A DNA stretch of 64,000 nt. Source: CAWKMN01 sp963850765 (GTDB lineage Bacteria; Chloroflexota; Anaerolineae; Aggregatilineales; Aggregatilineaceae). The stretch spans positions 124,001 through 188,000 of the forward strand of contig CAWKMN010000003.1 in assembly GCA_963850765.1 (NCBI GenBank), given 5' to 3'. This document shows, piece by piece, positions 1-8,544 of this stretch. A program made the translations under genes and the position numbers. The notes under the pieces are model-generated. The model saw only the letters and a program-made list of their open reading frames with translations. It did no database searches and had not been told where the DNA came from. The first letter of the stretch is position 1; each line of letters opens with the position of its first letter.

Positions 1-447
1 GGAGAAGTAGCCTCACCCCCGGCCCCTCTCCATGTCATGGAGAGTGGAGAAAGCGGGCGGAACGGGGTCCGCCCCTGCACATTCGTACAACATCTGACAG
101 AAGGATGTTAAGAGGGAGAAAAGCGATTATCTTAGGCGATTATCTCGGGGAGAAAAGCGTTTTTCTGGTGGAGATAATCGACTTTCTCGTGGGGAAAGGG
201 GATTATCTGGCGGCAAAAACGGAAGATAAGACGTTTTCGGCGGGGTCCAGACGATTATCGTGGCGGCGCGAAATCGTCAAAACGGGCGGTAGGAGCACGG
301 TGCATAGCAGTGTAGGCGAGGCCGAACGCCTGCCCGGTTATTGTCCGACGATCACCTGCTGAAGACTTGCGATCGCTTGGAGCCGCGCTAAACTTGCGGG
401 CCGTTTGTTCAACCTGATCGTCCGTGCTGGTCTTCGGAGAATAGCCG
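1..447. other. Intergenic region with degenerate dispersed repeat
   Basis: No convincing gene is seen. Positions 11-46 hold a degenerate copy of the CCTCACCCC/CCCTCTCC repeat that recurs through the window, followed at 53-78 by a GGGCGGA...TCCGCCCC inverted repeat. The rest is AT-richer and carries repeated GATTATC words, listed separately. An 85-codon open frame at 105-362 owes much of its sequence to those words and has no well-placed ribosome site. Confidence 0.6.
125..259. promoter_or_regulatory. Cluster of five GATTATC words upstream of LCP gene
   Basis: GATTATC occurs at 125-131, 138-144, 201-207 and 253-259. A near inverted form, GATAATC, occurs at 173-179. Five such words in 135 bases, between a dispersed repeat and the LCP-family gene, could be operator sites for a repressor or activator. 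Nothing else supports regulation, and the region could be a decayed short repeat. Confidence 0.25.
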
Positions 448-2052
448 ATGATGTCTCGTACCGTAATTATGGCTTTGATGCTCGTACTGATCGCGCTGGC
501 AGGGGTGGCGACCCAGATGGACGGTGTTTCGGCAGCCCTGGCGCTGGTCCAGCAGCAGCCCACCGTACCGCCCACGAATACGCCGCGCGCGACGGCGATC
601 CCGACGAATACGCCGCGCGTTATGCCCACACTGGCAGAACCGACCGCGACTGCTACGATTGCACCGACGGATACGCCGGTGCCGACGAGCACGCTGATAC
701 CGACGGAAACGCCCATCCCAACCGAGACACCGACAATCACGCCGACGGAGCCGGTTTACCTGCCGACGCCGACGCTGTATTACCCGCCGGACTATGAGCC
801 GCGCCAGCCGCAGCCGACGGCGATCCCCACCGCGATGCCGCGTTTCCGCTCCACGGATGAAAACGGGAACCCGTATGAACTGATGAATGTGCTGCTGCTC
901 GGCCATGATGGCAACGTCGATCCGGGGCAGCCGTTCCACACGGATACGATGATCGTGGTATCGGTCAACCGCAATACTCAGACGGTCAGCATGATTTCGC
1001 TGCCGCGCGATTTATTCGTGTACATCCCAAACTGGGGCATGGCACGGCTGAATCTGGCGTGGGGCTACGGCGAGTCGATCGGCTGGACGGATGGCGGATG
1101 GGGTATGATGCGCCAGACCCTGCTGTACAACTTCGGGCTTGAGACGCACTACTACGCGATGGTCGATTTTAACGGCTTCGAGCAGATCATCGATTACCTG
1201 GGCGGCGTCACACTCGCGGTGGACTGCCCGATCCTGGACCAGAAATGCACGGGCGCGGCGTGTACGGACGGCATCGCGGGCAACGAGACGGACACGGATT
1301 ACGAGCTGTATACGCTGCCGGTGGGCGTGTACGCGATGAACGGCGAGGAGGCGCTCTGGTACGCGCGCAGCCGCAAGAACACGATCGATTTCGACCGGGG
1401 CCGCCGTCAGCAGCAGATCCTGCGGGCGATCTGGGCCAAGGCGAAAGAAAGCGGCCTGTTCACGCAGCTGCCGGAGCTTTACAGCCAACTGACGAGCATC
1501 GTGCAGACGAATATGCCGCTGGACGAGCTGATCCCGCTGATGCCGCTGGCGCTCAGCATCGAGCCGAACGATATCGAGAATCACTTCTTCCGCAAGAACG
1601 TCGAGACGGTGGCGTGGTCGCCGGACAACGTGACGAATGTACAGCTTCCCTCGCCTGATGGCGGGATGGTGCGGCTGATCGAGAACTTCCTCCAGCCGCC
1701 GACGCAGAACCGGCTGCGGCTGGAAAATGCGCGGATCGAGATCTATAACGGCACGACCAATGGGGATTGGGACTCTGTGGCGGCGGACCGGCTGATCTGG
1801 GAGGGGTTCGCGCCGTGGGCGATGGGGGCGGCGGATCAGACGGCGTATGCGGACACGCTCATCTACGACTATACGGGCAGCAGCAAGGGCAGCAGTCTGA
1901 ACGAACTGGCGAGTCTGCTCAACATCGTGCCGGAGAATATCTTCGTGGAGCCGGATCCGAACCGCACGGTGGATTTCAAGATCATCCTGGGCGCGACGTA
2001 TAACTCGTGCGTGGACCGGCAGTGGGTGGATCCGGCCAATATGCAGGAGTAA
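448..2052 (+). CDS. LytR-CpsA-Psr (LCP) family cell-wall ligase
   Basis: The 534-residue product belongs to the LCP family, whose members transfer undecaprenyl-linked glycopolymers onto peptidoglycan or related envelope polymers outside the membrane. It has an N-terminal hydrophobic signal/anchor (about 5-30), a Thr/Pro-rich linker (about 35-135), then the LCP core with the typical blocks LLLGHDGN, HTDTMIVV, ISLPRDLFV, YLGGV and the Arg-rich DFDRGRRQQQ. A C-terminal LytR_C-like domain (about 405-520) begins at ARIEIYNGT. The long PT linker resembles those of other surface proteins in this window. It stands alone on the plus strand between repeat-filled gaps. The family call is secure; the polymer it attaches is unknown. 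Confidence 0.9.
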   Translation: MMSRTVIMALMLVLIALAGVATQMDGVSAALALVQQQPTVPPTNTPRATAIPTNTPRVMPTLAEPTATATIAPTDTPVPTSTLIPTETPIPTETPTITPTEPVYLPTPTLYYPPDYEPRQPQPTAIPTAMPRFRSTDENGNPYELMNVLLLGHDGNVDPGQPFHTDTMIVVSVNRNTQTVSMISLPRDLFVYIPNWGMARLNLAWGYGESIGWTDGGWGMMRQTLLYNFGLETHYYAMVDFNGFEQIIDYLGGVTLAVDCPILDQKCTGAACTDGIAGNETDTDYELYTLPVGVYAMNGEEALWYARSRKNTIDFDRGRRQQQILRAIWAKAKESGLFTQLPELYSQLTSIVQTNMPLDELIPLMPLALSIEPNDIENHFFRKNVETVAWSPDNVTNVQLPSPDGGMVRLIENFLQPPTQNRLRLENARIEIYNGTTNGDWDSVAADRLIWEGFAPWAMGAADQTAYADTLIYDYTGSSKGSSLNELASLLNIVPENIFVEPDPNRTVDFKIILGATYNSCVDRQWVDPANMQE

Positions 2053-2061
2053 AAAGGGCTA

Positions 2062-2175
2062 TCACCACAGAGGGCACCGAGAACACAGAGAAAAGCAAGG
2101 GGAAAAGCGACAAGAGCAAGAGAAAGGATTGAACCGCAGAGGCGCAGAGTACGCGGAGAAAGACCAAGGAACAAA
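2062..2175. repeat. Dispersed ACCACAGAG/ACCGCAGAG repeat, copy 1
   Basis: This stretch combines ACCACAGAGGG, ACACAGAGAAAAGCAAGG and GAACCGCAGAGGCGCAGAG modules. The same modules recur at 3790-4001, 8545-8660, 15679-15735, 21761-21880 and 51828-51860. It does not encode a protein here. Confidence 0.75.
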
Positions 2176-2236
2176 GAGGGATTTCGGCTGTGTTCCAGGA
2201 GGTAAGGGCGGGCCTGCGCGGGTGGAAACTCGGTCC

Positions 2237-2266
2237 TTGCTTGCGTTCTGGCGGGTCAGGTATAAT
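2237..2266 (+). promoter_or_regulatory. Putative sigma-70-type promoter for yebC
   Basis: TTGCTT at 2237-2242 and a perfect TATAAT at 2261-2266 are separated by 18 bases. They lie about 65 bases upstream of the yebC start. No competing gene occupies this space. Confidence 0.55.
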
Positions 2267-2331
2267 GAACACAAAGGATGTCTTGACTTATAAAATCAGC
2301 CAGCTTAAAGGAAGTTGGGAAAGGTAACTGT

Positions 2332-3084
2332 ATGTCCGGCCACAGTAAATGGTCAACCATTAAACGCAAGAAAGGTGCCGAAGACGCGAAGCGCGGCAAG
2401 ATCTTCACGCGCATCGCACGCGAAATTATGATGGCCGCGCGGGAAGGGAGCGCCGACCCCGAGTCCAATTCTGCGCTGCGTCTCGCCATCGATAAAGCCA
2501 GGGCTTCCAATATGCCCAAGGACAACATCGAGCGGGCCGTCAGCCGCGGCGCGGGCACGGGCGATGATGCGGTTCAGATGGAAGAGGTGATTTACGAGGG
2601 GTATGGGCCCGGCGGTGTGGCGGTGATCATTAGCTGTGTGACGGACAACAAAAACCGGACGCTGGCCGATATTAAATACGTCCTGAACCGGGGCGGCGGC
2701 AACATGGCGAGCGCCGGGGCCGTGACGTGGCAGTTCAACCAGAAGGGCTATATCTCGGTCAAGAGTGACGCCGCGACGTACGACGACGTGTTCCTGGTGG
2801 CCGCGGACGCGGGCGCGGACGATGTGCAGGAAGAGGACGAGGGTTTCGCCGTGTATACGCCACGCGAGGATCTCGCCGTCGTGGCACGCGCGCTGGATGA
2901 GGCCGGCTACAAGGTGGTCGAGCGCGAGCTGATCTGGATGGCGCAGAACGAGATCGAACTTGAGACCAATCAGGCTCTTCAGGTGATGGGGCTGATCGAA
3001 AGGCTCGAAGATCTGGACGATGTGCAGGCCGTGGCGTCGAACCTGAGCATCACCGATGCCGTGGCTGAGGCGCTGACGGCGTAG
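2332..3084 (+). CDS. yebC: YebC/PmpR family protein
   Basis: The 250-residue product opens with the family signature MSGHSKWSTIKRKKGAEDAK and matches the usual YebC length. YebC/TACO1 proteins were first described as transcription regulators and more recently as ribosome-associated factors that ease translation of proline-rich stretches. That role would suit this genome, whose surface proteins contain very long Thr/Pro runs; the link is my inference. A ribosome site (AAAGG near 2322) precedes the ATG. yebC lies directly upstream of ruvC and ruvA, a common bacterial arrangement. The frame is intact. Confidence 0.95.
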   Translation: MSGHSKWSTIKRKKGAEDAKRGKIFTRIAREIMMAAREGSADPESNSALRLAIDKARASNMPKDNIERAVSRGAGTGDDAVQMEEVIYEGYGPGGVAVIISCVTDNKNRTLADIKYVLNRGGGNMASAGAVTWQFNQKGYISVKSDAATYDDVFLVAADAGADDVQEEDEGFAVYTPREDLAVVARALDEAGYKVVERELIWMAQNEIELETNQALQVMGLIERLEDLDDVQAVASNLSITDAVAEALTA

Positions 3085-3090
3085 GGTGTT

Positions 3091-3165
3091 TACCTCACCC
3101 CTGGCGGGCGTCCCCTTCGAGGCTGCCCGCTTGCCCCTCTCCACACGCGGAGAGGGGGAGACGGT
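3091..3165. repeat. Dispersed palindromic repeat A, copy 2 (long form)
   Basis: The element starts TACCTCACCCC and ends GGAGAGGGGGAG. CCCCTCTCC pairs with GGAGAGGGG across CACACGC. This long form also contains an inner GGCGGGCGTCCCC/GGCTGCCCGC palindrome. It sits between yebC and ruvC. Confidence 0.8.
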
Positions 3166-3281
3166 TGCGAGCAGTGCTGCTCAGCCGGGGTGTCTGCGGG
3201 ATGGGAACTGAGTAGATCGAGATTGAGGGCAGGCGCTCCGTCTGCCCTTTTTGTGTCCTGCGGGACGGAAGGCGTTGATCC

Positions 3282-3775
3282 ATGCTGGTACTTGGAATTG
3301 ATCCGGGCACGGCGACCACAGGCTATGGCCTGGTGCGCGAGCTGCCCAACGGCGACCTGCTGGCGGTGGCATATGGCGTGATCACGACCGCGCCCAAAAC
3401 GCCCATGCCGGATCGCCTGCGCGCAGATTCACGAGCAGATTACGGCGCTGATCGTGAAACATCAGCCGGACGCGGCGGCCATCGAAATGATGTATTTTGG
3501 GAAGAACGTCACGACGGCGATTACGGTGGCGCAGGCGCGCGGCGTGATCCTGCTGGCGCTGGCCGAAGCCGGGCCTGACGATCCGCGAGTACAAGCCGGC
3601 TGAGATCAAGCAGGCGATTGCGGGCTATGGCGACGCGGATAAGGTGCAGATGCAGGAGATGATCCGGCAGCTTCTCGATCTGGACGACATCCCCCGGCCC
3701 GACGATGCGGCCGATGGGCTGGGCGTGGCGATCACCGATCTGAACTCCAGCCGGTTCGAGCGCATGTCGGGGTGA
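3282..3775 (+). CDS. ruvC: Holliday junction resolvase RuvC (two frameshifts)
   Basis: RuvC is the Holliday-junction endonuclease of the RuvABC system. The first frame gives MLVLGIDPGTATTGYGLV, with the catalytic Asp of GIDPGT. The frame breaks near 3421 and continues as QIHEQITALIVKHQPDAAAIE, with the catalytic Glu in IEMMYFGKN. It breaks again near 3574 and continues as LTIREYKPAEIKQAIAGYG to PRPDDAADGLGVA, which carries the remaining acidic residues, ending at a TGA at 3773. Each break is repaired by removing one base. With both corrected the product is about 164 residues, normal for RuvC with all catalytic positions present. I treat these as sequence errors rather than a true pseudogene. 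Confidence 0.85.
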
Positions 3776-3789
3776 TGGGGTGGGGCAAA

Positions 3790-4001
3790 AAAAGAAAGAA
3801 TGAACCACAGAGGACACAGAGGGCACAGAGACAGATAAGGGAAAAGAGAGAAAGACAAGAGAAAAGAAAAGGTTGAACCGCAGAGACGCAGAGGGGGCAG
3901 AGGAAGATAAGGGGCAAGAGAGAACGGCAAGCGAATGAAACCATCAATATTACCCTCCTTGCTTTTTACTCTGTGCGCTCTGTGTCCTCTGTGGTGAAGA
4001 T
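3790..4001. repeat. Dispersed ACCACAGAG repeat, inverted pair
   Basis: Two forward modules (GAACCACAGAGGACACAGAG near 3800 and GAACCGCAGAGACGCAGAG near 3873) face an inverted module at 3959-4000 (CTCTGTGTCCTCTGTGGT). The outer arms could fold into a long hairpin between ruvC and ruvA. It accounts for most of the 303-base gap. Confidence 0.7.
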
Positions 4002-4078
4002 TTTTTCTGCCTGTTGTTTCATGGGGCGGGGTGCGCTACACTTGCTCAGCAGTACGGGGGATTTCAGGAGCGCAAACG

Positions 4079-4654
4079 ATGATCGATATGCTCACCGGAC
4101 AGGTGGCTGTGGTGGCCGACTCGTATGTCGTTATTGCGGTCGGCGGGGTCGGGCTGCGGGTGCATATCCCGCGCACGGTGCGCGAAATCGTGGACGGGCG
4201 GGGGCAGACGCTCACGCTGTACACGCATCTCGTCGTGCGTGAGGATGCGCTGACGCTGTACGGATTCGGGGATCCGGATGAGCGCGCCCTGTTTGAAACG
4301 CTGCTGACGGTGAGCGGGGTCGGGCCGCGGCTGGCGCTGGCGATTATCAGCACCCTGAGCGTGGCGCAGCTTCAGAACGCCGTGGCGCGCGAAGAACCGG
4401 AAGTGCTGACGCGCGTGCCGGGGATCGGCAAAAAGCTGGCGCAGCGGCTCGCGCTCGAACTTAAGGACAAGCTGGCGATCGAACCGGCGACCGGGCTGGC
4501 GGCGATGAGTGATATTGATACGGACGTGCTGGCCGCGCTGACGGCATTGGGCTACAGCGTGGTCGAGGCGCAGTCGGCCTTGCAGGCGATCCCGCGCGAC
4601 GCGCCGCAGGATGTCGAGACGCGGGTGGTGCTGGCGCTGCAATATTTCGGGTAG
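4079..4654 (+). CDS. ruvA: Holliday junction branch migration protein RuvA
   Basis: RuvA tetramers bind Holliday junctions and load the RuvB motor. The 191-residue product starts MIDMLTGQVAVVADS, with the OB-fold domain at about 1-62. Tandem helix-hairpin-helix motifs follow, around VSGVGPRLALAIIS and VPGIGKKLAQRLALELKDKL, and then a C-terminal domain III that contacts RuvB. I place the start at 4079 because AGGAG lies 8 bases upstream and the family begins here; the longer frame from 4031 adds unrelated residues. ruvB is not in this window. The frame is intact. Confidence 0.93.
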   Translation: MIDMLTGQVAVVADSYVVIAVGGVGLRVHIPRTVREIVDGRGQTLTLYTHLVVREDALTLYGFGDPDERALFETLLTVSGVGPRLALAIISTLSVAQLQNAVAREEPEVLTRVPGIGKKLAQRLALELKDKLAIEPATGLAAMSDIDTDVLAALTALGYSVVEAQSALQAIPRDAPQDVETRVVLALQYFG

Positions 4655-4659
4655 GAAAG

Positions 4660-4823
4660 AAGCGGTTAGCGATTAGCGGTTAGCGGTTAGCCGTTAGCTT
4701 TACCTCACCCCTGGCGGGCGTCCCCTTCGGGGCTGCCCGCTTGCCCCTCTCCACACGCGGAGAGGGGGAGCTGGTGCCAAGGGTGGGGGGTTATTAGCAG
4801 GGCGACCCACCGGGTCGCCTACA
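4660..4823. repeat. TTAGC short repeats plus repeat A and inverted repeat B
   Basis: Four GCGGTTAGC/GCGATTAGC units at 4663-4699 run into a long-form repeat A (4701-4776). A GGGCGACCCACCGGGTCGCC palindrome follows at 4800-4820. The block fills the ruvA-thyX gap. Confidence 0.7.
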
Positions 4824-4934
4824 GTGATTGCCGATTATGGTGGGACGCCCCTCGAGTACCTGTTCAGGTGGGACGAGAGTGAAAAACGGCGGGTGTGGGT
4901 TCCGGCGGATACGGAATTTCACAGGATGGCGAGG

Positions 4935-5666
4935 ATGAGTGAGATACCGACGACGCGCGAGGCGCTGATCGGGCGGCGCGTGAGTGTGCTGGACAAGGGT
5001 TGGATCGAATTACAGGATCTGATGGGCGATGACCTGTCGATCGTCAATGCGGCGCGGGTGTCCTTCATGGGCGAGAGCAAAGGCGGGGATCGGGATAAGA
5101 AGCTGTTGTTTTACCTGCTGAAGCACCGGCACACGTCGCCGTTTGAGATGGTTGAGTTCAAGTTCCGCCTGCGCGCGCCGCTGGTGACGTACTGGCAGTT
5201 GGCGCGGCACCGCACGTTCAGCTTCAACGCCCAGTCGGGACGGTATACGGCTTTTGAAGAAGGGGATTTTTACGTCCCGGACGTGTGGCGGCTCCAATCG
5301 GCGGATAACAAGCAGGCCAGCGAGGGCGAGCTGACGGGTCCAGCGGCCGAGGCGCTGACCGGCAAGCTGATCGCGCATTACGAGCAGGCGTACCGGCTTT
5401 ATCAGGAGGCGCTTGAGGCGGGCGTGGCGCGCGAACTGGCGCGGATGTTCCTGCCGGGATTCGCCGTGTATTACACGTGGGTGGCGAAAGTCGATGCGCA
5501 CAACCTGATGCATTTCCTGCGGCTGCGCATGGCCCCGGACGCGCAGCACGAGATCCGGGTGTACGCGCAGGCGATCTACGAGCATTTCTTCAAGCCGGCG
5601 CTGCCGTGGACGGCGGAAGCGTTCGAGAAGTACATTCTGCCGACGCTGGGGCCGATTCAGACGTGA
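4935..5666 (+). CDS. thyX: Flavin-dependent thymidylate synthase ThyX
   Basis: ThyX makes dTMP from dUMP using reduced FAD and methylene-tetrahydrofolate. The diagnostic motif RHRxxSxNxxSxR is present as RHRTFSFNAQSGR (about residues 92-104). Upstream it has SIVNAARVSFMG and HRHTSPFEM, both typical of the family. I prefer the ATG at 4935 (MSEIPTTREAL), with AGGA about 8 bases upstream. An ATG at 4926 is also possible. The frame is open back to a GTG at 4824, but those residues overlap a dispersed repeat and do not look like ThyX. Confidence 0.88.
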   Translation: MSEIPTTREALIGRRVSVLDKGWIELQDLMGDDLSIVNAARVSFMGESKGGDRDKKLLFYLLKHRHTSPFEMVEFKFRLRAPLVTYWQLARHRTFSFNAQSGRYTAFEEGDFYVPDVWRLQSADNKQASEGELTGPAAEALTGKLIAHYEQAYRLYQEALEAGVARELARMFLPGFAVYYTWVAKVDAHNLMHFLRLRMAPDAQHEIRVYAQAIYEHFFKPALPWTAEAFEKYILPTLGPIQT

Positions 5667-5670
5667 AAAA

Positions 5671-5763
5671 GCTGTCAGCTTTCAGCGGTCAGCAGTCAGC
5701 TTAACCTCACCCCGGCGTGACGAGCAGCTCCCCTCTCCACGCGCGGAGAGGGGGAGCCGGTTG
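5671..5763. repeat. TCAGC short repeats and repeat A, copy 4
   Basis: GTCAGCTTTCAGCGGTCAGC units at 5675-5701 abut a repeat A copy (5702-5763) with the stem CCCCTCTCC/GGAGAGGGG. The element begins right after the thyX stop. Confidence 0.7.
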
Positions 5764-5819
5764 GCAACCGGACTCCCATCGGCTAGAGTTTGCGTCCGTA
5801 GAAGCTGCGTGTGTGGCAG

Positions 5820-6173
5820 TTACATCACGATCACGGCGAGGACGAGGACAATCAGGAGCAGCGAGAGGGCCCCCGCCAGCAAGAAATAGACGGCGGAGGG
5901 TCCCGCGTGCCAGGCGCGGCTGCCCTGGGTATCAAAGCCGACCAGCGCCGCCCAACAGGCTCCGTAGACCAGCACACCCAGCAGCAGCACGATCACGGTC
6001 AGCGCCGGTTTCGGCTCGGCGCTCGTGATCCCGCCGCCGACCAGCTCCGCCAGCAGCAGCCAGACGAGCAGCACCAGGAACACTGTCACCAGCAGGGTCA
6101 GCACAATCCGCAGCAGGCGCGGCCACACCTCGATACGCATCGCCCACCGGCTCACCCAACTTTGTTCGTTCAT
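5820..6173 (-). CDS. Small three-helix membrane protein, unknown function
   Basis: The 117-residue product has three hydrophobic segments, at about 20-45, 57-78 and 92-116. A short charged N-terminus starts MNEQSWVSRWAMRIEVW. An AAGGAGG ribosome site lies just upstream of the ATG on the minus strand, which supports this frame over the overlapping ones. I recognise no family. It lies 45 bases downstream of the globin gene in the same direction, so it could be the last gene of that transcript. Confidence 0.7.
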   Translation of the reverse strand: MNEQSWVSRWAMRIEVWPRLLRIVLTLLVTVFLVLLVWLLLAELVGGGITSAEPKPALTVIVLLLGVLVYGACWAALVGFDTQGSRAWHAGPSAVYFLLAGALSLLLIVLVLAVIVM

Positions 6174-6218
6174 CGCAGCCCCCTCCTTAATGGCAGCAGG
6201 GGACTATCCCCCACCACG

Positions 6219-6608
6219 TCACGGCCTATAGGTATTGATCATATGGGTGGCGGTGCGCTCGAAATAATCCAGCATCGCGCTGCGCGCGGGCTCCGGGATC
6301 GCAGCCTCGTCCAGCGCTGCGCGCATATGCGACATCCAGACGTCGCGCGCCGCCTGATCAATCCTAAACGGTCCGTGGCGCATTCGCAAGCGCGGATGCC
6401 CGCGTTCTTCGGCGTAGGTGGGCGGTCCGCCGAAAAACTGGATCACAAACAGGCGAAGCCGCCGCGCTGCACCGGACAAGTCCTCTTCAGGATACATGGG
6501 GCGGAGGACGGGATCGGATGCTACACGCCGGTAAAAGGCGTCGATCAGGCGCTCGAAGCCGTCCTCGCCGATCTGCTCGTAAATGGTGGAACGGATGTTG
6601 TTATCCAT
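6219..6608 (-). CDS. glbO: Group II truncated hemoglobin
   Basis: This 129-residue haem protein matches group II truncated globins (GlbO/YjbI type), which bind oxygen and often protect against reactive oxygen or nitrogen species. Features include AFYRRVASDPVLRPMYPEEDL with the B10 Tyr, FFGGPPTYAEERGHPRL, the proximal His in LRMRHGPFRI and the group-typical Trp in RDVWMSHM. Its start overlaps the stop of the upstream beta-propeller gene by 8 bases, so the two are probably translated from one mRNA. The frame is complete. Confidence 0.93.
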   Translation of the reverse strand: MDNNIRSTIYEQIGEDGFERLIDAFYRRVASDPVLRPMYPEEDLSGAARRLRLFVIQFFGGPPTYAEERGHPRLRMRHGPFRIDQAARDVWMSHMRAALDEAAIPEPARSAMLDYFERTATHMINTYRP

Positions 6609-7584
6609 CGCTGGTGTGAATGACGATCAGCTTGTCCACGCCGGATTCGGCTCCCCACACCTCGCCGGGACGGCCCAGGATCTGGCGCACGGCTCCGTTC
6701 GGGCTGGGCAGGGGCACGACCGTCAGGGTGGCGGTGGACGGCTCGAAGCTCACTATCGCGTTCGCGCCAAAATCGCTCAGCCAGACCGTATCGTTTTCAT
6801 CGACGTAAACGGCGTAAGGCTGCGGGTTATCGCCGGGCAGCATCCAGCTTTCCCACGCGTCCTGTTCGGGGTCGTAGACGGACACCTGCCCGCTGTTCCA
6901 TTCGCTGACCCAGATGCGGCCCTGCGAATCTGACCAGACACGGCGCGCGCCCTGATCCGGGGTGGGCGGCTCAATAACGGTCGCTTCGCCGGTCGCGGTG
7001 TCGATGCGTGCGATATAGCTCCCGGCCAGCGAGGCATAGTAGATTTCACCGTCCGGGGTGGCGGTGATGCCGTAGGGTCCGCGGCCCTGAGGGGCCTCGA
7101 ACACCTCGACCTCGCCGGCGGCCGGATCCAAGCGGCCGTAAACGCCGCTCTGCCCGGTGAACCACAGAGTCCCCTCTCCGTCGAACGCGGCGGTGTTCAG
7201 ATTCGCGTAGCCGGATCCGACTGGGAGCGGGAAGACCTCCACCTCTTCGGTTTCGGGATCCACGCGCACGATGGCGTTCAGCCCGCTGTCCGTCACCCAG
7301 GCGGCGTCATCCGGCCCGATGATCACGCCGTGCGGGGCGGATCCGGTGCCGAGCGGGATATGGTGCGTCTCGCCAGTCTCAGGATCGAGCCGGCCAAGCT
7401 CGCCGGTATTCTGCGCCGTGTACCAGACGGAGCCATCCGGCGCGGGGGCGACGTCGTGGGGATGCGAGCCGGCGGGGACGGGGAATTCCTGGACGACAAG
7501 CTCATCCTGGGCGCGCGCGGGTAGAGCTGTCGCGGCGGCGAGGATCATCACCAGGAGGCCAGCATATCGAGCTAAATTGACCAT
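6601..7584 (-). CDS. Secreted Vgb-like beta-propeller protein
   Basis: The 327-residue product has a signal peptide (about 1-25, ending LPARAQ) and repeated blades of the type PHGVIIGPDDAAWVTDSG and RVDPETEEVEVFPLP. These are typical of the streptogramin B lyase / NHL-like propeller superfamily. Most such homologues in environmental bacteria are not resistance enzymes, so I do not assign lyase activity. It is probably periplasmic or extracellular. It precedes the globin gene with an 8-base overlap, and a TTTCCTTCTTGG stretch upstream gives a GAAGGAAA ribosome site on the minus strand. Confidence 0.8.
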   Translation of the reverse strand: MVNLARYAGLLVMILAAATALPARAQDELVVQEFPVPAGSHPHDVAPAPDGSVWYTAQNTGELGRLDPETGETHHIPLGTGSAPHGVIIGPDDAAWVTDSGLNAIVRVDPETEEVEVFPLPVGSGYANLNTAAFDGEGTLWFTGQSGVYGRLDPAAGEVEVFEAPQGRGPYGITATPDGEIYYASLAGSYIARIDTATGEATVIEPPTPDQGARRVWSDSQGRIWVSEWNSGQVSVYDPEQDAWESWMLPGDNPQPYAVYVDENDTVWLSDFGANAIVSFEPSTATLTVVPLPSPNGAVRQILGRPGEVWGAESGVDKLIVIHTSDG

Positions 7585-7623
7585 CAGACGTTTCCTTCTT
7601 GGGCTAATAACCTACACAAAGGT

Positions 7624-7688
7624 TTACCTCACCCCCCGTCCCCCGGCGTGCTCCGCACGCTTCCACGCGCGGAGAGGGGGAGCCGGTG
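7624..7688. repeat. Dispersed palindromic repeat A, copy 5
   Basis: TACCTCACCCCCCGTCCCCC starts the element, and GGAGAGGGGGAGCCGGTGCC ends it. An inner GGCGTGCTCCGCACGC palindrome replaces part of the usual left arm. Confidence 0.75.
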
Positions 7689-7785
7689 CCGCTGCGCTTT
7701 CCCTCTCCCTGGCTTGGCCGAGGCAGCAGACGTGTGAGGGGTATGGTATCCAGCATGATTGCTTAGAGGGCATCAATACACCCCA

Positions 7786-8442
7786 TCAGATAGCGAGAAC
7801 GAAGGTGAACGCGCCAAGCTTGCCGTCGGCGCTGTCCTGCAAGGTCATTTCGAGCGATGGATGGTAGATGCCATCGGTGGCGTTGGTGGGTTCGCCGGGG
7901 AAATAGAGCTGCGTTGTGAGCACCGGCTGGTTCGGGGCCTGGACCTTGACATGAATATGCCGCGTGCGGCCTGTATAGATGCCCGGCAGGATGGTTTCGA
8001 GCGTGTAGCTTCCGCCGAGGTCCGCGAACTGGTGGCCGCGCAGCCGGTAGCCCGCATTGTCGTACACGCCCACGTCGTCGCAGTGCCAGAAATCCAGCAG
8101 CGCGCCCGCGACCGGCAGGCAGCCGGTGGTCACGACCTGCCCGGTGAGCAGGAGCCTGGTCCCGGCCATGCCCGGCTCAAGCAGGGACACGCGTTCGGGC
8201 GAATTCGGCGTGAAGTAGGGGCCTTCGGTCTGGGCGAGGGTCGGATCGTCGTCGTCATCCCCGCAGGCCAGGGTCGGGGGCAGGGATAGAACCTGATCGG
8301 CGGGTGTGCTGCCGGGTTCGGTATCTCCGCCGGAGAGGATCTCGTCCAGGCTGCGGCCCTGGCAGGCGGCCAGGACGGCGGCGGTCGGAACCAGGAGCAG
8401 CCGCCGAAGAAATGAGCGTCGGGTGGTTGGTGGTGAGTGCAT
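7786..8442 (-). CDS. Tat-exported lipoprotein with intradiol dioxygenase domain
   Basis: The 218-residue product begins with a twin-arginine motif (TTRRSFLRR) and a lipobox-like AVLAAC. It should be exported folded and lipid-anchored. From about residue 65 it matches the intradiol ring-cleavage dioxygenase fold: TEGPYF, LDFWHCDDVGVYD, YRLRG, LPGIYTGRTRHIHVKV. The Tyr of GVYD, the Tyr of PGIYTGR and the two His of HIH are the expected non-haem Fe(III) ligands. An exported location suggests action on external catechols or lignin-like aromatics rather than the cytoplasmic beta-ketoadipate route; that is inference. Confidence 0.85.
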   Translation of the reverse strand: MHSPPTTRRSFLRRLLLVPTAAVLAACQGRSLDEILSGGDTEPGSTPADQVLSLPPTLACGDDDDDPTLAQTEGPYFTPNSPERVSLLEPGMAGTRLLLTGQVVTTGCLPVAGALLDFWHCDDVGVYDNAGYRLRGHQFADLGGSYTLETILPGIYTGRTRHIHVKVQAPNQPVLTTQLYFPGEPTNATDGIYHPSLEMTLQDSADGKLGAFTFVLAI

Positions 8443-8544
8443 GAGCTGCCTTCCGAAAAATACTTTGGCGATAGTCTGACTATCATAAAGTATACGGATT
8501 TGCTAAAAAATACGGCCAGTTTTCAGGGGAAAAAGATAAAAGCA

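Noticed and set aside
105..362. An 85-codon frame before the LCP gene
   Set aside because: It has no spaced ribosome site, and its GDYL words come from the repeated GATTATC sequence.
6601..7584. Virginiamycin B lyase as an antibiotic-resistance gene
   Set aside because: Only the propeller family is supported. A signal peptide and the genomic context do not indicate resistance.
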